IMG/VR virus record: IMGVR_UViG_3300030098_001731
Location: 1-28,214 of that record
Reading direction: 5' to 3' (one strand)
Length of the DNA stretch: 28,214 nucleotides
Source: a virus
The notes under the pieces are model-generated. The model had not been told where the DNA came from. It searched no databases and was given only the letters and a program-made list of their open reading frames with translations. Positions 1 through 7,365 of this stretch are shown piece after piece. Position numbers and translations under genes: made by a program. Position 1 is the stretch's first letter; each line of letters begins with the position of its first letter.

Positions 1-723
1 TGCTGCAGAACCAGTAGTACCTACACCGATTGCGTTGGACTGATACAGGTCAAAACCGTGAAGTTTTTGCTCTGTTACCTTTCCATTTAGCAAGGGTGAA
101 GAACCACCACCAGTTACGGACATATCCATGACTTTTGAAGACGCTTGACGCAGTACTTCATAAAAGCCGGGAGCCGCTACTAGCCAGCGATTTTCTTCTG
201 GAACATCGTTCTTATCTAGTTCCGCTGCAGCCTGTGCTACCAAGTTGGCGACTTCATCACCAGTGTTAGCAGAGGTTGATTGCGTTTGTAGCGTTCCTGA
301 AGGAGTCGCAGCATTGTCAGCAATGTTTTTGAGTACGTTATAGTCGTACGCTTTCTTGAGGGTATACGCTCCTGAAGAGGTGGCAAGTGCCTCAAAGTTT
401 AGGTGACTATGACGTTCCTCGATATCATCGACCTTAAAGGCAAAATAGTTGCCTTGATCAACCACCAACTGAATCTGGTCATCTGCCAGAGCCTCAGTAT
501 TTACGGTGCTACCACGCTGATAGGCATTAACCGTAATGGTTGGTTCTTTAATGATATTAACAGTATCCCCGAAGTTCTCAATTTCTCCAGCGTAGTCGGT
601 GTTGGTAATAGCTTCCGCTACCGAAGCACGACGAAAGAATTTGAGGACTTTTTGGGAGTAAATGACGGGTACAAAATTACCTGACGGTAGATTGCCGTAC
701 CCTGCAGCAGTAGTAAAAGCCAT
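1..723 (-). CDS. Major capsid protein, N-terminal 241 residues (3' end outside window)
   Basis: Open frame read leftward from ATG at 723 to the window edge with no stop. AAGGAG precedes the start by a few bases. The translation begins MAFTTAAGYGNLPSG and then shows a run typical of HK97-fold coat proteins of tailed phages: an early helix with LKFFRRASVAEAITN, then GEIENFGDTVNI, and YFAFKVDDIEE at about residues 98-108. Residues about 170-195 contain the usual interior stretch with WLVAAPGFYEVL. It would form the icosahedral shell. It lies directly downstream of the scaffold gene, the standard head-gene order. The family call rests on motif recognition, not a search; the protein is cut by the window edge. 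Confidence 0.85.
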   Translation of the reverse strand, partial: MAFTTAAGYGNLPSGNFVPVIYSQKVLKFFRRASVAEAITNTDYAGEIENFGDTVNIIKEPTITVNAYQRGSTVNTEALADDQIQLVVDQGNYFAFKVDDIEERHSHLNFEALATSSGAYTLKKAYDYNVLKNIADNAATPSGTLQTQSTSANTGDEVANLVAQAAAELDKNDVPEENRWLVAAPGFYEVLRQASSKVMDMSVTGGGSSPLLNGKVTEQKLHGFDLYQSNAIGVGTTGSAA

Positions 724-758
724 GATAATTCTCCTTTTATATCATAGACTGTGCTGTA

Positions 759-1676
759 TTACTCTACGGAATCCACAACTCTTCCCTCACGAACTGCTCT
801 GTCGATTTCTTTCTCGACCTTTTCATATTCCCAAGGTTTAAGTCGTGATATTTCGCTAATAGACCAAATCTTTTTATCATCCTGAAATTGTTCCAAGGAC
901 ATTTTAGTGTTAGTCCTTGTTACTGCTTGTGCAGCGTCATTCCTTGATGCATTAGATTGTGATCTTTTGGTTGTTTTAGACTTATTACGAGTCTTAGGCA
1001 TTTTGATGTTGTTGTCAGCCTTAAACAAATCAATAACTCTAGCGGCCCATTTTACATCTGTGTTATTTTTATAGATGCCATCAGAAATACTAGACGGTTG
1101 TTCGTCAAGCCAACTAAGGAACACATCACTTTCCTTAAGTACTTCAAAATCAGGATGAACATTCATAAGTTGCTTGGCTGCAGTTTGCACAACGGCTTCC
1201 TGTTCCTTAATACGCAAATTATGTAATTTATCCTCAATATCCCGTACTCGTTCATTAGCTTGAAGTGTAGAAATAGTCTCTACGACATCGTAAACGTCTG
1301 GATACTTTTCTTTAAACTCTGTCAACTCTTCTTCAGTCTTGGGCAACTCTTTTATATCATGCTTTTTTGCCTCTACAGAGAATTTAGCTTGCAGCAGTTC
1401 TTTTTCTTGTTTCCATTCATTTAACTTAGTATCATAATGACGTTTTAAATCATCATAACGCTTTTTAAAATCGTGAGTCTGTTCCGTACCCTTCTTAGAG
1501 ACTAGTCCTTCGGTTTTAGCAAGTTGTTGACGAGTAGCTTCTACAGGGTCGTCTATTTCTGCTTCTTCCTCTTCATTGAACGTAGGTTCCTCTAAGTTAC
1601 GCCTATAATCATTCTGATATGGGGTAGGCTCTAGTTCTGTTTCGTTCTCCTCGTTTAAAGTGTTATCTTCAACCAT
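759..1676 (-). CDS. Capsid assembly scaffolding protein
   Basis: 305 aa. The N-terminal 50 residues are very acidic (many Glu), the middle (about 65-185) is charged and predicted helical or coiled coil, and the C-terminal third has a basic Lys/Arg/Ser/Asn segment at about 228-245 followed by a short charged helical end. A charged helical rod with a basic C-terminal end, encoded immediately upstream of the coat protein, is the normal make-up of tailed-phage scaffolds, where the C-terminal helix docks on the coat protein. SD AGGAGAGG lies just before ATG at 1676. A function in prohead assembly is inferred from position and composition; no enzymatic motif is seen. It could also contain a protease or decoration function, but nothing shows this. 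Confidence 0.75.
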   Translation of the reverse strand: MVEDNTLNEENETELEPTPYQNDYRRNLEEPTFNEEEEAEIDDPVEATRQQLAKTEGLVSKKGTEQTHDFKKRYDDLKRHYDTKLNEWKQEKELLQAKFSVEAKKHDIKELPKTEEELTEFKEKYPDVYDVVETISTLQANERVRDIEDKLHNLRIKEQEAVVQTAAKQLMNVHPDFEVLKESDVFLSWLDEQPSSISDGIYKNNTDVKWAARVIDLFKADNNIKMPKTRNKSKTTKRSQSNASRNDAAQAVTRTNTKMSLEQFQDDKKIWSISEISRLKPWEYEKVEKEIDRAVREGRVVDSVE

Positions 1677-1767
1677 AGTTACCTCTCCTTCTATTGGGGC
1701 TGCACTGTGTGCAGGTTGCCATCGGTAGGTGTGTTATAAGACAGGGCCGCTATATGCAGGTAGCTGT

Positions 1768-2262
1768 CTACGCTAGAAACAACTTATAAAATTCCTCATT
1801 TCGTTGTCTCAATTCTTTTTTAGCACCGAATCCATCAGAATAATATCTTTTGTATTCAGCGCACATTGTATCAATGTCATTGTTGCATATTGCTCCAACA
1901 AACTTAGGGAAACTTTTTAGTCCGTAGCTTCCTAAGTTGTAAGCAAAGTCGATAAGCATTTCTTGGCTATTCTGTGATAGTGAGTCAAAGTCATCGTTAA
2001 AATGTGTAGAGAGTATGGTTCTAGCTCCATCTGTAGCATACTCTATGTCTTCTACCAGTAATTCTTCTACTTCATCATCAGTAAGCCCTTTGTTAGCTTG
2101 TTCCACTTCAGCATCACGTAGTTTATGACCGTAAGCTATTGTGTCGTTACCTCCTTCTGGTGATGCGTGTGGAAACCATAGTTGTTGATCTTCATCCCAA
2201 CCAACTTTACTACCATTCTCAACGTACTTGAGATATTCTATAAACTGATCTGAAGGCATCAT
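1768..2262 (-). CDS. Phage lysozyme, T4-lysozyme-like (GH24-type muramidase)
   Basis: 164 aa. The N-terminal helix carries the expected general-acid Glu in KYVENG (E15). After an insertion of about 24 residues comes DTIAYGHKL (about 40-48), which matches the TIGyGH signature of T4-type lysozymes. The C-terminal lobe (about 95-160) has the usual LIDFAYNLG and FPKFV segments. It should cleave the MurNAc-GlcNAc bond of peptidoglycan. There is no signal peptide or membrane segment, so it needs a holin or acts as a virion-borne lysozyme. It overlaps the upstream structural gene by 4 nt and precedes the scaffold gene, a position inside the head cluster that leaves both roles open. The Glu-to-Thr spacing is longer than in T4 lysozyme. 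Confidence 0.8.
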   Translation of the reverse strand: MMPSDQFIEYLKYVENGSKVGWDEDQQLWFPHASPEGGNDTIAYGHKLRDAEVEQANKGLTDDEVEELLVEDIEYATDGARTILSTHFNDDFDSLSQNSQEMLIDFAYNLGSYGLKSFPKFVGAICNNDIDTMCAEYKRYYSDGFGAKKELRQRNEEFYKLFLA

Positions 2263-3230
2263 GCTAAACGCTCATCTGTTCGTTGTTTACCCATAAATGA
2301 TTTTTCATAACCTTTAAGAATATTAGCTGCATCTTCAGCATTTTGTCTCATCTGTGATACGTTAGCAGGTGTAATATCCTTTGGTACAAATCCTAGACCT
2401 TGGTGTATTTCTCCACCATGTTTATAACCCATTGGGGCTGATAGACCTTGTTTAATCCTTTTACCCTCTGGAGTCACCATCGCAGGTTGTTGTGTTTGGG
2501 TGCGTTTTGCTTCTGCTGTTGCAGGTTTATCTTCTTCAAGAATAGCTGCATCCTGATCCTTTGATAACACAAATCCACCTTTCTGCATCATAGGTGGCAT
2601 ACCACCTTCAGGCGCACCTGCCATCATCGCTTCAGGTGGCGGCATAGCTCCTTCAGGCGGTGGCATCATTTCACCTTCTGCCATTGGCATCTCAGGAGGT
2701 GCTTCCATAGCTGGTGCATCCAGAAAGCTTTCACCACCCATAGGTGCAGCAGCTTCCTGTTGACTAGCAGCGTCACCTTCTCCGCGCTTCTCTAATTCTT
2801 CTCTAAATGCTAAACCTTCGTCACGTATCTTATCTAAATATTTTTGTCCACCACCAAAGAACGGTACAAGACCTTTAGGAATAACGTACTCATAATTACT
2901 AATCTTAATTGGAACGTCATCTTCAGGATCAATGTTAGCGGCAGATAGATCGACTTTATTCTTTTGTGCTAACTCTATAGCTTCTTTTGCGTAACGGTTA
3001 AGCTGGTTCAAACCGTATAAAAGGACTGTTTCGTACGGTAGAACGTAGTCACCTTCATTCGCTTCTTGTGGTATATCGTCAGCTACTGATTCAACACCTC
3101 CTTCTTGTGGCGGCATGGCTTCTGGTTCGTTAACCATACCTAAACTTGCCATCTCTGGACTTTCTGCAAAACCGCCCTCTACTGGACCGCCTTCCTGTTT
3201 TAGATCAAAATCTTTTGTGTATAGTCCCAT
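2259..3230 (-). CDS. Low-complexity virion-type protein with repeated Y/F-V-I/L-P motifs
   Basis: 323 aa, function not recognised. It is rich in Pro, Met, Gly and Glu, with a low-complexity P/M/E/G stretch at about residues 165-220. Three spaced copies of a short pattern are visible: GDYVLPYETV (about 60-70), NYEYVIPKGLV (about 112-122) and KGGFVLSKDQD (about 217-227), each beginning with an aromatic-Val-aliphatic core and followed by a helix. The second copy is followed by FFGGGQKYLDKIRDEG. Similar G-E-Y-V-I-P motifs are common in uncharacterised marine phage structural-region proteins. It sits between two other virion-module genes and overlaps the lysozyme gene by 4 nt. A virion or ejection role is inferred from location only. 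Confidence 0.55.
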   Translation of the reverse strand: MGLYTKDFDLKQEGGPVEGGFAESPEMASLGMVNEPEAMPPQEGGVESVADDIPQEANEGDYVLPYETVLLYGLNQLNRYAKEAIELAQKNKVDLSAANIDPEDDVPIKISNYEYVIPKGLVPFFGGGQKYLDKIRDEGLAFREELEKRGEGDAASQQEAAAPMGGESFLDAPAMEAPPEMPMAEGEMMPPPEGAMPPPEAMMAGAPEGGMPPMMQKGGFVLSKDQDAAILEEDKPATAEAKRTQTQQPAMVTPEGKRIKQGLSAPMGYKHGGEIHQGLGFVPKDITPANVSQMRQNAEDAANILKGYEKSFMGKQRTDERLA

Positions 3231-3243
3231 TGTAAGTTATCCT

Positions 3244-4944
3244 TTAATTTAATACAGATATATCTGCAGGTTTAAGCCAGTTACGTTTAATCATTAAACC
3301 TACTACATAACTTGGAGTGTCAATTAACGTAGCTCTATATAGTCTACCTAACCAACTACGTCTTGTTCCTTTCATTTCAGCCACAATATCATCAGTACGT
3401 TTATTAGCTATATGCGAAAGAACTTTAGCAATTACTTTATTAGAAGGCATCATAGATACTAGTTTGCAATAAAGTTTATGGTAGCCTAATTGGTGTTCTG
3501 GTGTAAGATAACGGTTTGAATAAAGTAGCCATTGTTTAGAACGATAGTTTCCTAAACCATACATACGGTTCATCATTGTACATATTATTTTACCATACCC
3601 CGGATCAGCATGACCTGCTTGGTCATCTCCTGTTGGGTGAGGATCAGTTTCTAAAGCTGGATTATACGGATCAGGTGATAAAGTGTCACTTCCTGCTCCT
3701 CCTTTTACCACTCTATGTCCTCTTCTATCTTCCCTTGCTTGTCTAGCGTCATACGCTTCTTGTCCTTTTGTAGTTGGAGTAAACCCGAATAATGATAAAC
3801 CATGTCTTTGTGGGTTTTGAGGATCATATTCTGCTAAAATATTACCATGTATATCTACTGCTACTACTCCTTTGTCTGTTTGAGCAAAACCATGTACAGA
3901 CGATACAGTAGTAGTACCAAGAGCAGCACCACCGGGATTCCAGTAATCATCTGAAACTATAGCGGTAGCTCCTATTTGACCTTGCCCTTCAGAAAGCATA
4001 ATGTCTAAAACAGGTTTCATCATAAATCCAGATATGGGATTTGATTTAAAAAGAAAAGCATTTAAAAACGAACCTGTAATTCCTTTCGCTATCGGCTCTA
4101 CTAAAGTAGAAGGTTCTCTAAAACCTTTTTCAATAGAATCCATAACTCTTGATGGAATATTTGCTATATCATATCCTAATTCTTTTGCTTTATATTCTAC
4201 GTAAGATGAAAAGTCAGCCCTATCTTTTGCAACATCTTTAAAGGAAATTGATGGACCAATAGCTTCTTGTTTGTCATACGCTTGTTGCATTTTTTCATTA
4301 AATGCTGCTATATCAGGAGAAAACCCTAATGCTTCAAGTTGTGTTGGATCACCTTTTTCATAAGCATCGTAAGCTTCTGCCATTCTATCTTGTATTTTAG
4401 ATTCATATTGATCTAAAGTATCGTAAGATCGTACCATACTATCGCCAACTGCTACATTAACACTTTGCATACCTCTTACAGAATCGTCTTGTAACCCTCC
4501 GTCATCCTGTAAATCAAAAGCTTCCTGTAGTTGTCTTCCTACGTTCTGTGCAGATGTTGTAGCAGTAGTAGTCGTAGGCGTAGTTGTAGGCGTAGTAGTC
4601 AATGCTGTTGTAGGCGTTTCAGGAGCTAAAGGTTTAGTAAAGAACTGTGACGCACCAGCAGGTAACTTGCCTGATTGTGTAGCTGTTCTATAGAACGTAC
4701 TAGCAGGTATATTCTTTGGTACTTCTGGTAAACCTTCTCCCGGTTTTAAAGCTATACCTTCACCAATTCTATTAAACACATCATTCCAAGATAATTGATT
4801 ACTTTGTTGTGGAGCTATAGGTGTAACTGTACCGGGTTTAATAGAGGTAGCTGTACCTGAAAGCATATCTTCAATGTTACTGGCAGACAAAGCTGATCCT
4901 GTTCCTTCTAATGCGGATTCAAGTTGTTCTGCCAATGTTGCCAT
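3244..4944 (-). CDS. Probable virion-associated protein with conserved C-terminal domain
   Basis: 566 aa, not assignable to a named family by eye. The N-terminal 110 residues look disordered, followed by a Thr/Pro/Ala low-complexity linker at about 108-132. The middle (about 135-300) is charged and helical. The C-terminal approximately 115 residues form a compact domain starting at GKIICTMMNRMYGLG, with Cys, Trp and aromatic residues and a hydrophobic end. This type of Cys-containing tail recurs in phage tail or internal virion proteins, but I cannot name it. SD AAGGG precedes ATG at 4944. It follows the portal gene by about 30 nt, consistent with a connector, tail or ejection protein. Confidence 0.5.
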   Translation of the reverse strand: MATLAEQLESALEGTGSALSASNIEDMLSGTATSIKPGTVTPIAPQQSNQLSWNDVFNRIGEGIALKPGEGLPEVPKNIPASTFYRTATQSGKLPAGASQFFTKPLAPETPTTALTTTPTTTPTTTTATTSAQNVGRQLQEAFDLQDDGGLQDDSVRGMQSVNVAVGDSMVRSYDTLDQYESKIQDRMAEAYDAYEKGDPTQLEALGFSPDIAAFNEKMQQAYDKQEAIGPSISFKDVAKDRADFSSYVEYKAKELGYDIANIPSRVMDSIEKGFREPSTLVEPIAKGITGSFLNAFLFKSNPISGFMMKPVLDIMLSEGQGQIGATAIVSDDYWNPGGAALGTTTVSSVHGFAQTDKGVVAVDIHGNILAEYDPQNPQRHGLSLFGFTPTTKGQEAYDARQAREDRRGHRVVKGGAGSDTLSPDPYNPALETDPHPTGDDQAGHADPGYGKIICTMMNRMYGLGNYRSKQWLLYSNRYLTPEHQLGYHKLYCKLVSMMPSNKVIAKVLSHIANKRTDDIVAEMKGTRRSWLGRLYRATLIDTPSYVVGLMIKRNWLKPADISVLN

Positions 4945-4977
4945 TATCTACCCTTTTTATGTACTTTTACTGTATCG

Positions 4978-7104
4978 TTAACCGACTTCTTGAGGCATAC
5001 CAAGGTTTCCAGTAAAACCAGCTTCCCCTGCAGTCGGCGCATTTCCGACTCCGATTCCTCCACCACCAGCCGTTGCCTGTGGCGCACCACCAACTCCTTG
5101 AGGTATTCCTCCAGCACCTCCCATGCTTGCTGGTTGTTGACCAGCGGCAGGAGCAGCTTCGCCTGTTGTTCGTTCATTTAATCCTCTCAATACTTCTGCA
5201 AAAATTGCTGCATCACTAATATCGTTAACCAACGCATCAGGATCAATATCCTGACTTATAGCTAACTCACGTATCAGATTAGGTATCTTTATAAATGGAG
5301 CCAGCATCGGATTGGACACAGTTTGAAGAAGTGCAGTAAGTCTTTGTGTGCGTACTTCTTTCTGTACTACCGCGCTAGTTCCTTTTGGTTTAATTTCAAG
5401 ATCGCCAATCTTTTCTGGTGTTTCATCGTTAAATTGCATATTCCATTGAAAGAACGCTTCGCCTACTGGCTTGAGTAGGAAATCATCTATATTTTTTATT
5501 ACAGTCTTTACACTTAGTCCTGCACTGGACATAAGCATACTTAAACCTGCTGCAGTTCTACCAGTACCAGTTACACCTGTTTGCCCATGCATAATACTAG
5601 GTATACCTGTTTGTTCGTCTGATAGTTGTCGTGCTTTGTCGTACATTTGTATGTTTTCACCAGCCGTACTAGGAAACTTGATAGCGTTAACTGCAGTACC
5701 CGTTACGCCAGATTGCCTACGAAAGACTTTACCGGGATACACATCATAAGATTGACCGGGAACTAGTTGTGTTTCGTCAATGTCAAATACGAGATGTCCT
5801 GCTAAAGCTAGGTTATCAATAGCCATTCGCATATGTCCATTCATCAACAGTTGGCTATCTTCCATATTTTCTGCTACACCAACACCAAATAACTGGTACG
5901 GATTTAGTTCGTATGGAAAAGAATGGTACGGAATACGTGAAGGAATAAAAGGATTAACTACAAACCGTAGTATCTCTTGCCCACATATCCAAACGTTTAC
6001 TTGAATCGAATCAAGATCGCCTTCAATTCCTTCCATGTCAAATCCAAAGTCTTCAGCCAAAGCACTGTCAAGACTACCCCAATACTCGTACACTTCGTAG
6101 CGATTAGACGAGTACGTTGGATCATCTTCATTAGCATGAAGTGAAGCTTCAAAATAACGCTCATGGTAGTTTGGACCGCCAGACAATACATTGCCAATAG
6201 CTTCTTCATCAAAGTGAGGACGATTAACAAGATCACGTATCTGTTCCCTGTTCATTCTATGACGTTGTATAACGTATTCAGCGTCACCAATATTAGTAGC
6301 ACTAGGATCAGGATAGAAGTCCCAACAACTTACTGCTTCTATCCTTGGTACATTGCGTTCCATAGGTTCGTAGGTTTTTTCACCTTCTTCATCCATAGAC
6401 CAGTTATGTATGGTTTTGTTGTAGTTAAACGGTCCTTTTATAACACCAGTACCTAATAGCGCACACTCAAAAATAGCATGACGTAATACTGTAACAGCAC
6501 TAGTATCAAGAAGTTGATCCTGTATACATTTCTCCATTATCCTTGCAGCTTCTGCTGCAGGAGATATCTGTGGCTCACCCATACGTGCAGGACCAGAAGC
6601 TAAATTAGCTCCCTCGTACATACCTTCAAGACCGCCTAGTTCTGCTGGTTCAGGTTTAGCGGTAGCTTCCATAGCTCCCGGTAACAGTTCCTTACCATCT
6701 CCTTCAAAACCAAACGGATCGTCTGGCATATCTTCTTCCTCTATAGGTATCTTACTTAAGTGAGCAAACTCATCAATACCTGTCGGCATAGGAGTAGACT
6801 CAACAGAAATAGGAAACTTATTATTAGCAAATAAGATATCTACTATCTGACCATAAGCAGCTAGAACTTTAGTTTTAGTTATCTTAATAAAGACCTGACT
6901 ACGTTCATTACTACGGTATTGTGTGCTGGAATCGTACACACCCCTATAGTTCTTGTACGCTTTAAGCCATCGTTCTTCTTCTAGCTGTCTTCCTGATTCA
7001 GCGTTACGAAAACGCTCCATGATAGTCCCTATAATGCCTGTAGCTTCTCTAGCTTCAGGCACATCTCTCATTTCTTCGCCTTCGTATTCGATATCATCTG
7101 CCAT
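4978..7104 (-). CDS. Portal protein
   Basis: 708 aa, in the size range of large podovirus-type portals. The N-terminal region has GIIGTIMERFRNAE followed by a helical segment with Trp/Tyr (about 40-60). The central part has FGVGVAENMEDSQ and MRMAIDNLALAGHLVF, and the core helix region has IPSIMHGQTG and a Thr/Gly/Ala-rich helix before IKNIDDFLLKPVGEAFF. These match the stem and clip regions of portals in T7- and P22-like phages. It forms the dodecameric DNA channel and docks the terminase. The last 55 residues are Gly/Pro/Ala-rich and probably disordered. It lies in the expected cluster with terminase and scaffold. Confidence 0.8.
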   Translation of the reverse strand: MADDIEYEGEEMRDVPEAREATGIIGTIMERFRNAESGRQLEEERWLKAYKNYRGVYDSSTQYRSNERSQVFIKITKTKVLAAYGQIVDILFANNKFPISVESTPMPTGIDEFAHLSKIPIEEEDMPDDPFGFEGDGKELLPGAMEATAKPEPAELGGLEGMYEGANLASGPARMGEPQISPAAEAARIMEKCIQDQLLDTSAVTVLRHAIFECALLGTGVIKGPFNYNKTIHNWSMDEEGEKTYEPMERNVPRIEAVSCWDFYPDPSATNIGDAEYVIQRHRMNREQIRDLVNRPHFDEEAIGNVLSGGPNYHERYFEASLHANEDDPTYSSNRYEVYEYWGSLDSALAEDFGFDMEGIEGDLDSIQVNVWICGQEILRFVVNPFIPSRIPYHSFPYELNPYQLFGVGVAENMEDSQLLMNGHMRMAIDNLALAGHLVFDIDETQLVPGQSYDVYPGKVFRRQSGVTGTAVNAIKFPSTAGENIQMYDKARQLSDEQTGIPSIMHGQTGVTGTGRTAAGLSMLMSSAGLSVKTVIKNIDDFLLKPVGEAFFQWNMQFNDETPEKIGDLEIKPKGTSAVVQKEVRTQRLTALLQTVSNPMLAPFIKIPNLIRELAISQDIDPDALVNDISDAAIFAEVLRGLNERTTGEAAPAAGQQPASMGGAGGIPQGVGGAPQATAGGGGIGVGNAPTAGEAGFTGNLGMPQEVG

Positions 7105-7110
7105 AACGAT

Positions 7111-7338
7111 TTAGATTCCTTGGTTGGATGAAGCCATAATCATAGATGCTTGACCCATGTGCTTGTTACCAGATTCTGAAGGAAAGTCCTCAGTAAGAAC
7201 GCCTTGCTTTGTTCCTACACCAAACTCCATCTTTTCACGGTAAAGGTTCGACTCTTTAGCGTCAGACATTTCGCCCTGCTTGCTCATCTGACCCATGATG
7301 TACCCTGAACCGTACATATGTTTGTTACCTGCTGGCAT
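7111..7338 (-). CDS. Small Met/Gly-rich protein upstream of portal
   Basis: 75 aa, not recognised. A strong SD (AAGGAG about 7 nt before ATG at 7338) supports it as a real gene, and it ends 6 nt before the portal start. The sequence carries an internal imperfect duplication: GNKHMYGSGYIMG near the N-terminus and GNKHMGQASMIM near the C-terminus. It has no membrane segment. Small proteins of this size beside the portal are often head-completion or connector factors, but nothing in the sequence shows this directly. Confidence 0.6.
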   Translation of the reverse strand: MPAGNKHMYGSGYIMGQMSKQGEMSDAKESNLYREKMEFGVGTKQGVLTEDFPSESGNKHMGQASMIMASSNQGI

Positions 7339-7365
7339 GATATTCTCCTTTTTCTTTTGGTTAAG

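Noticed and set aside
4924-5181. Frames on both strands at the portal C-terminus
   Set aside because: Products of the Gly/Ala/Pro-rich 3' end of the portal gene read in other frames.
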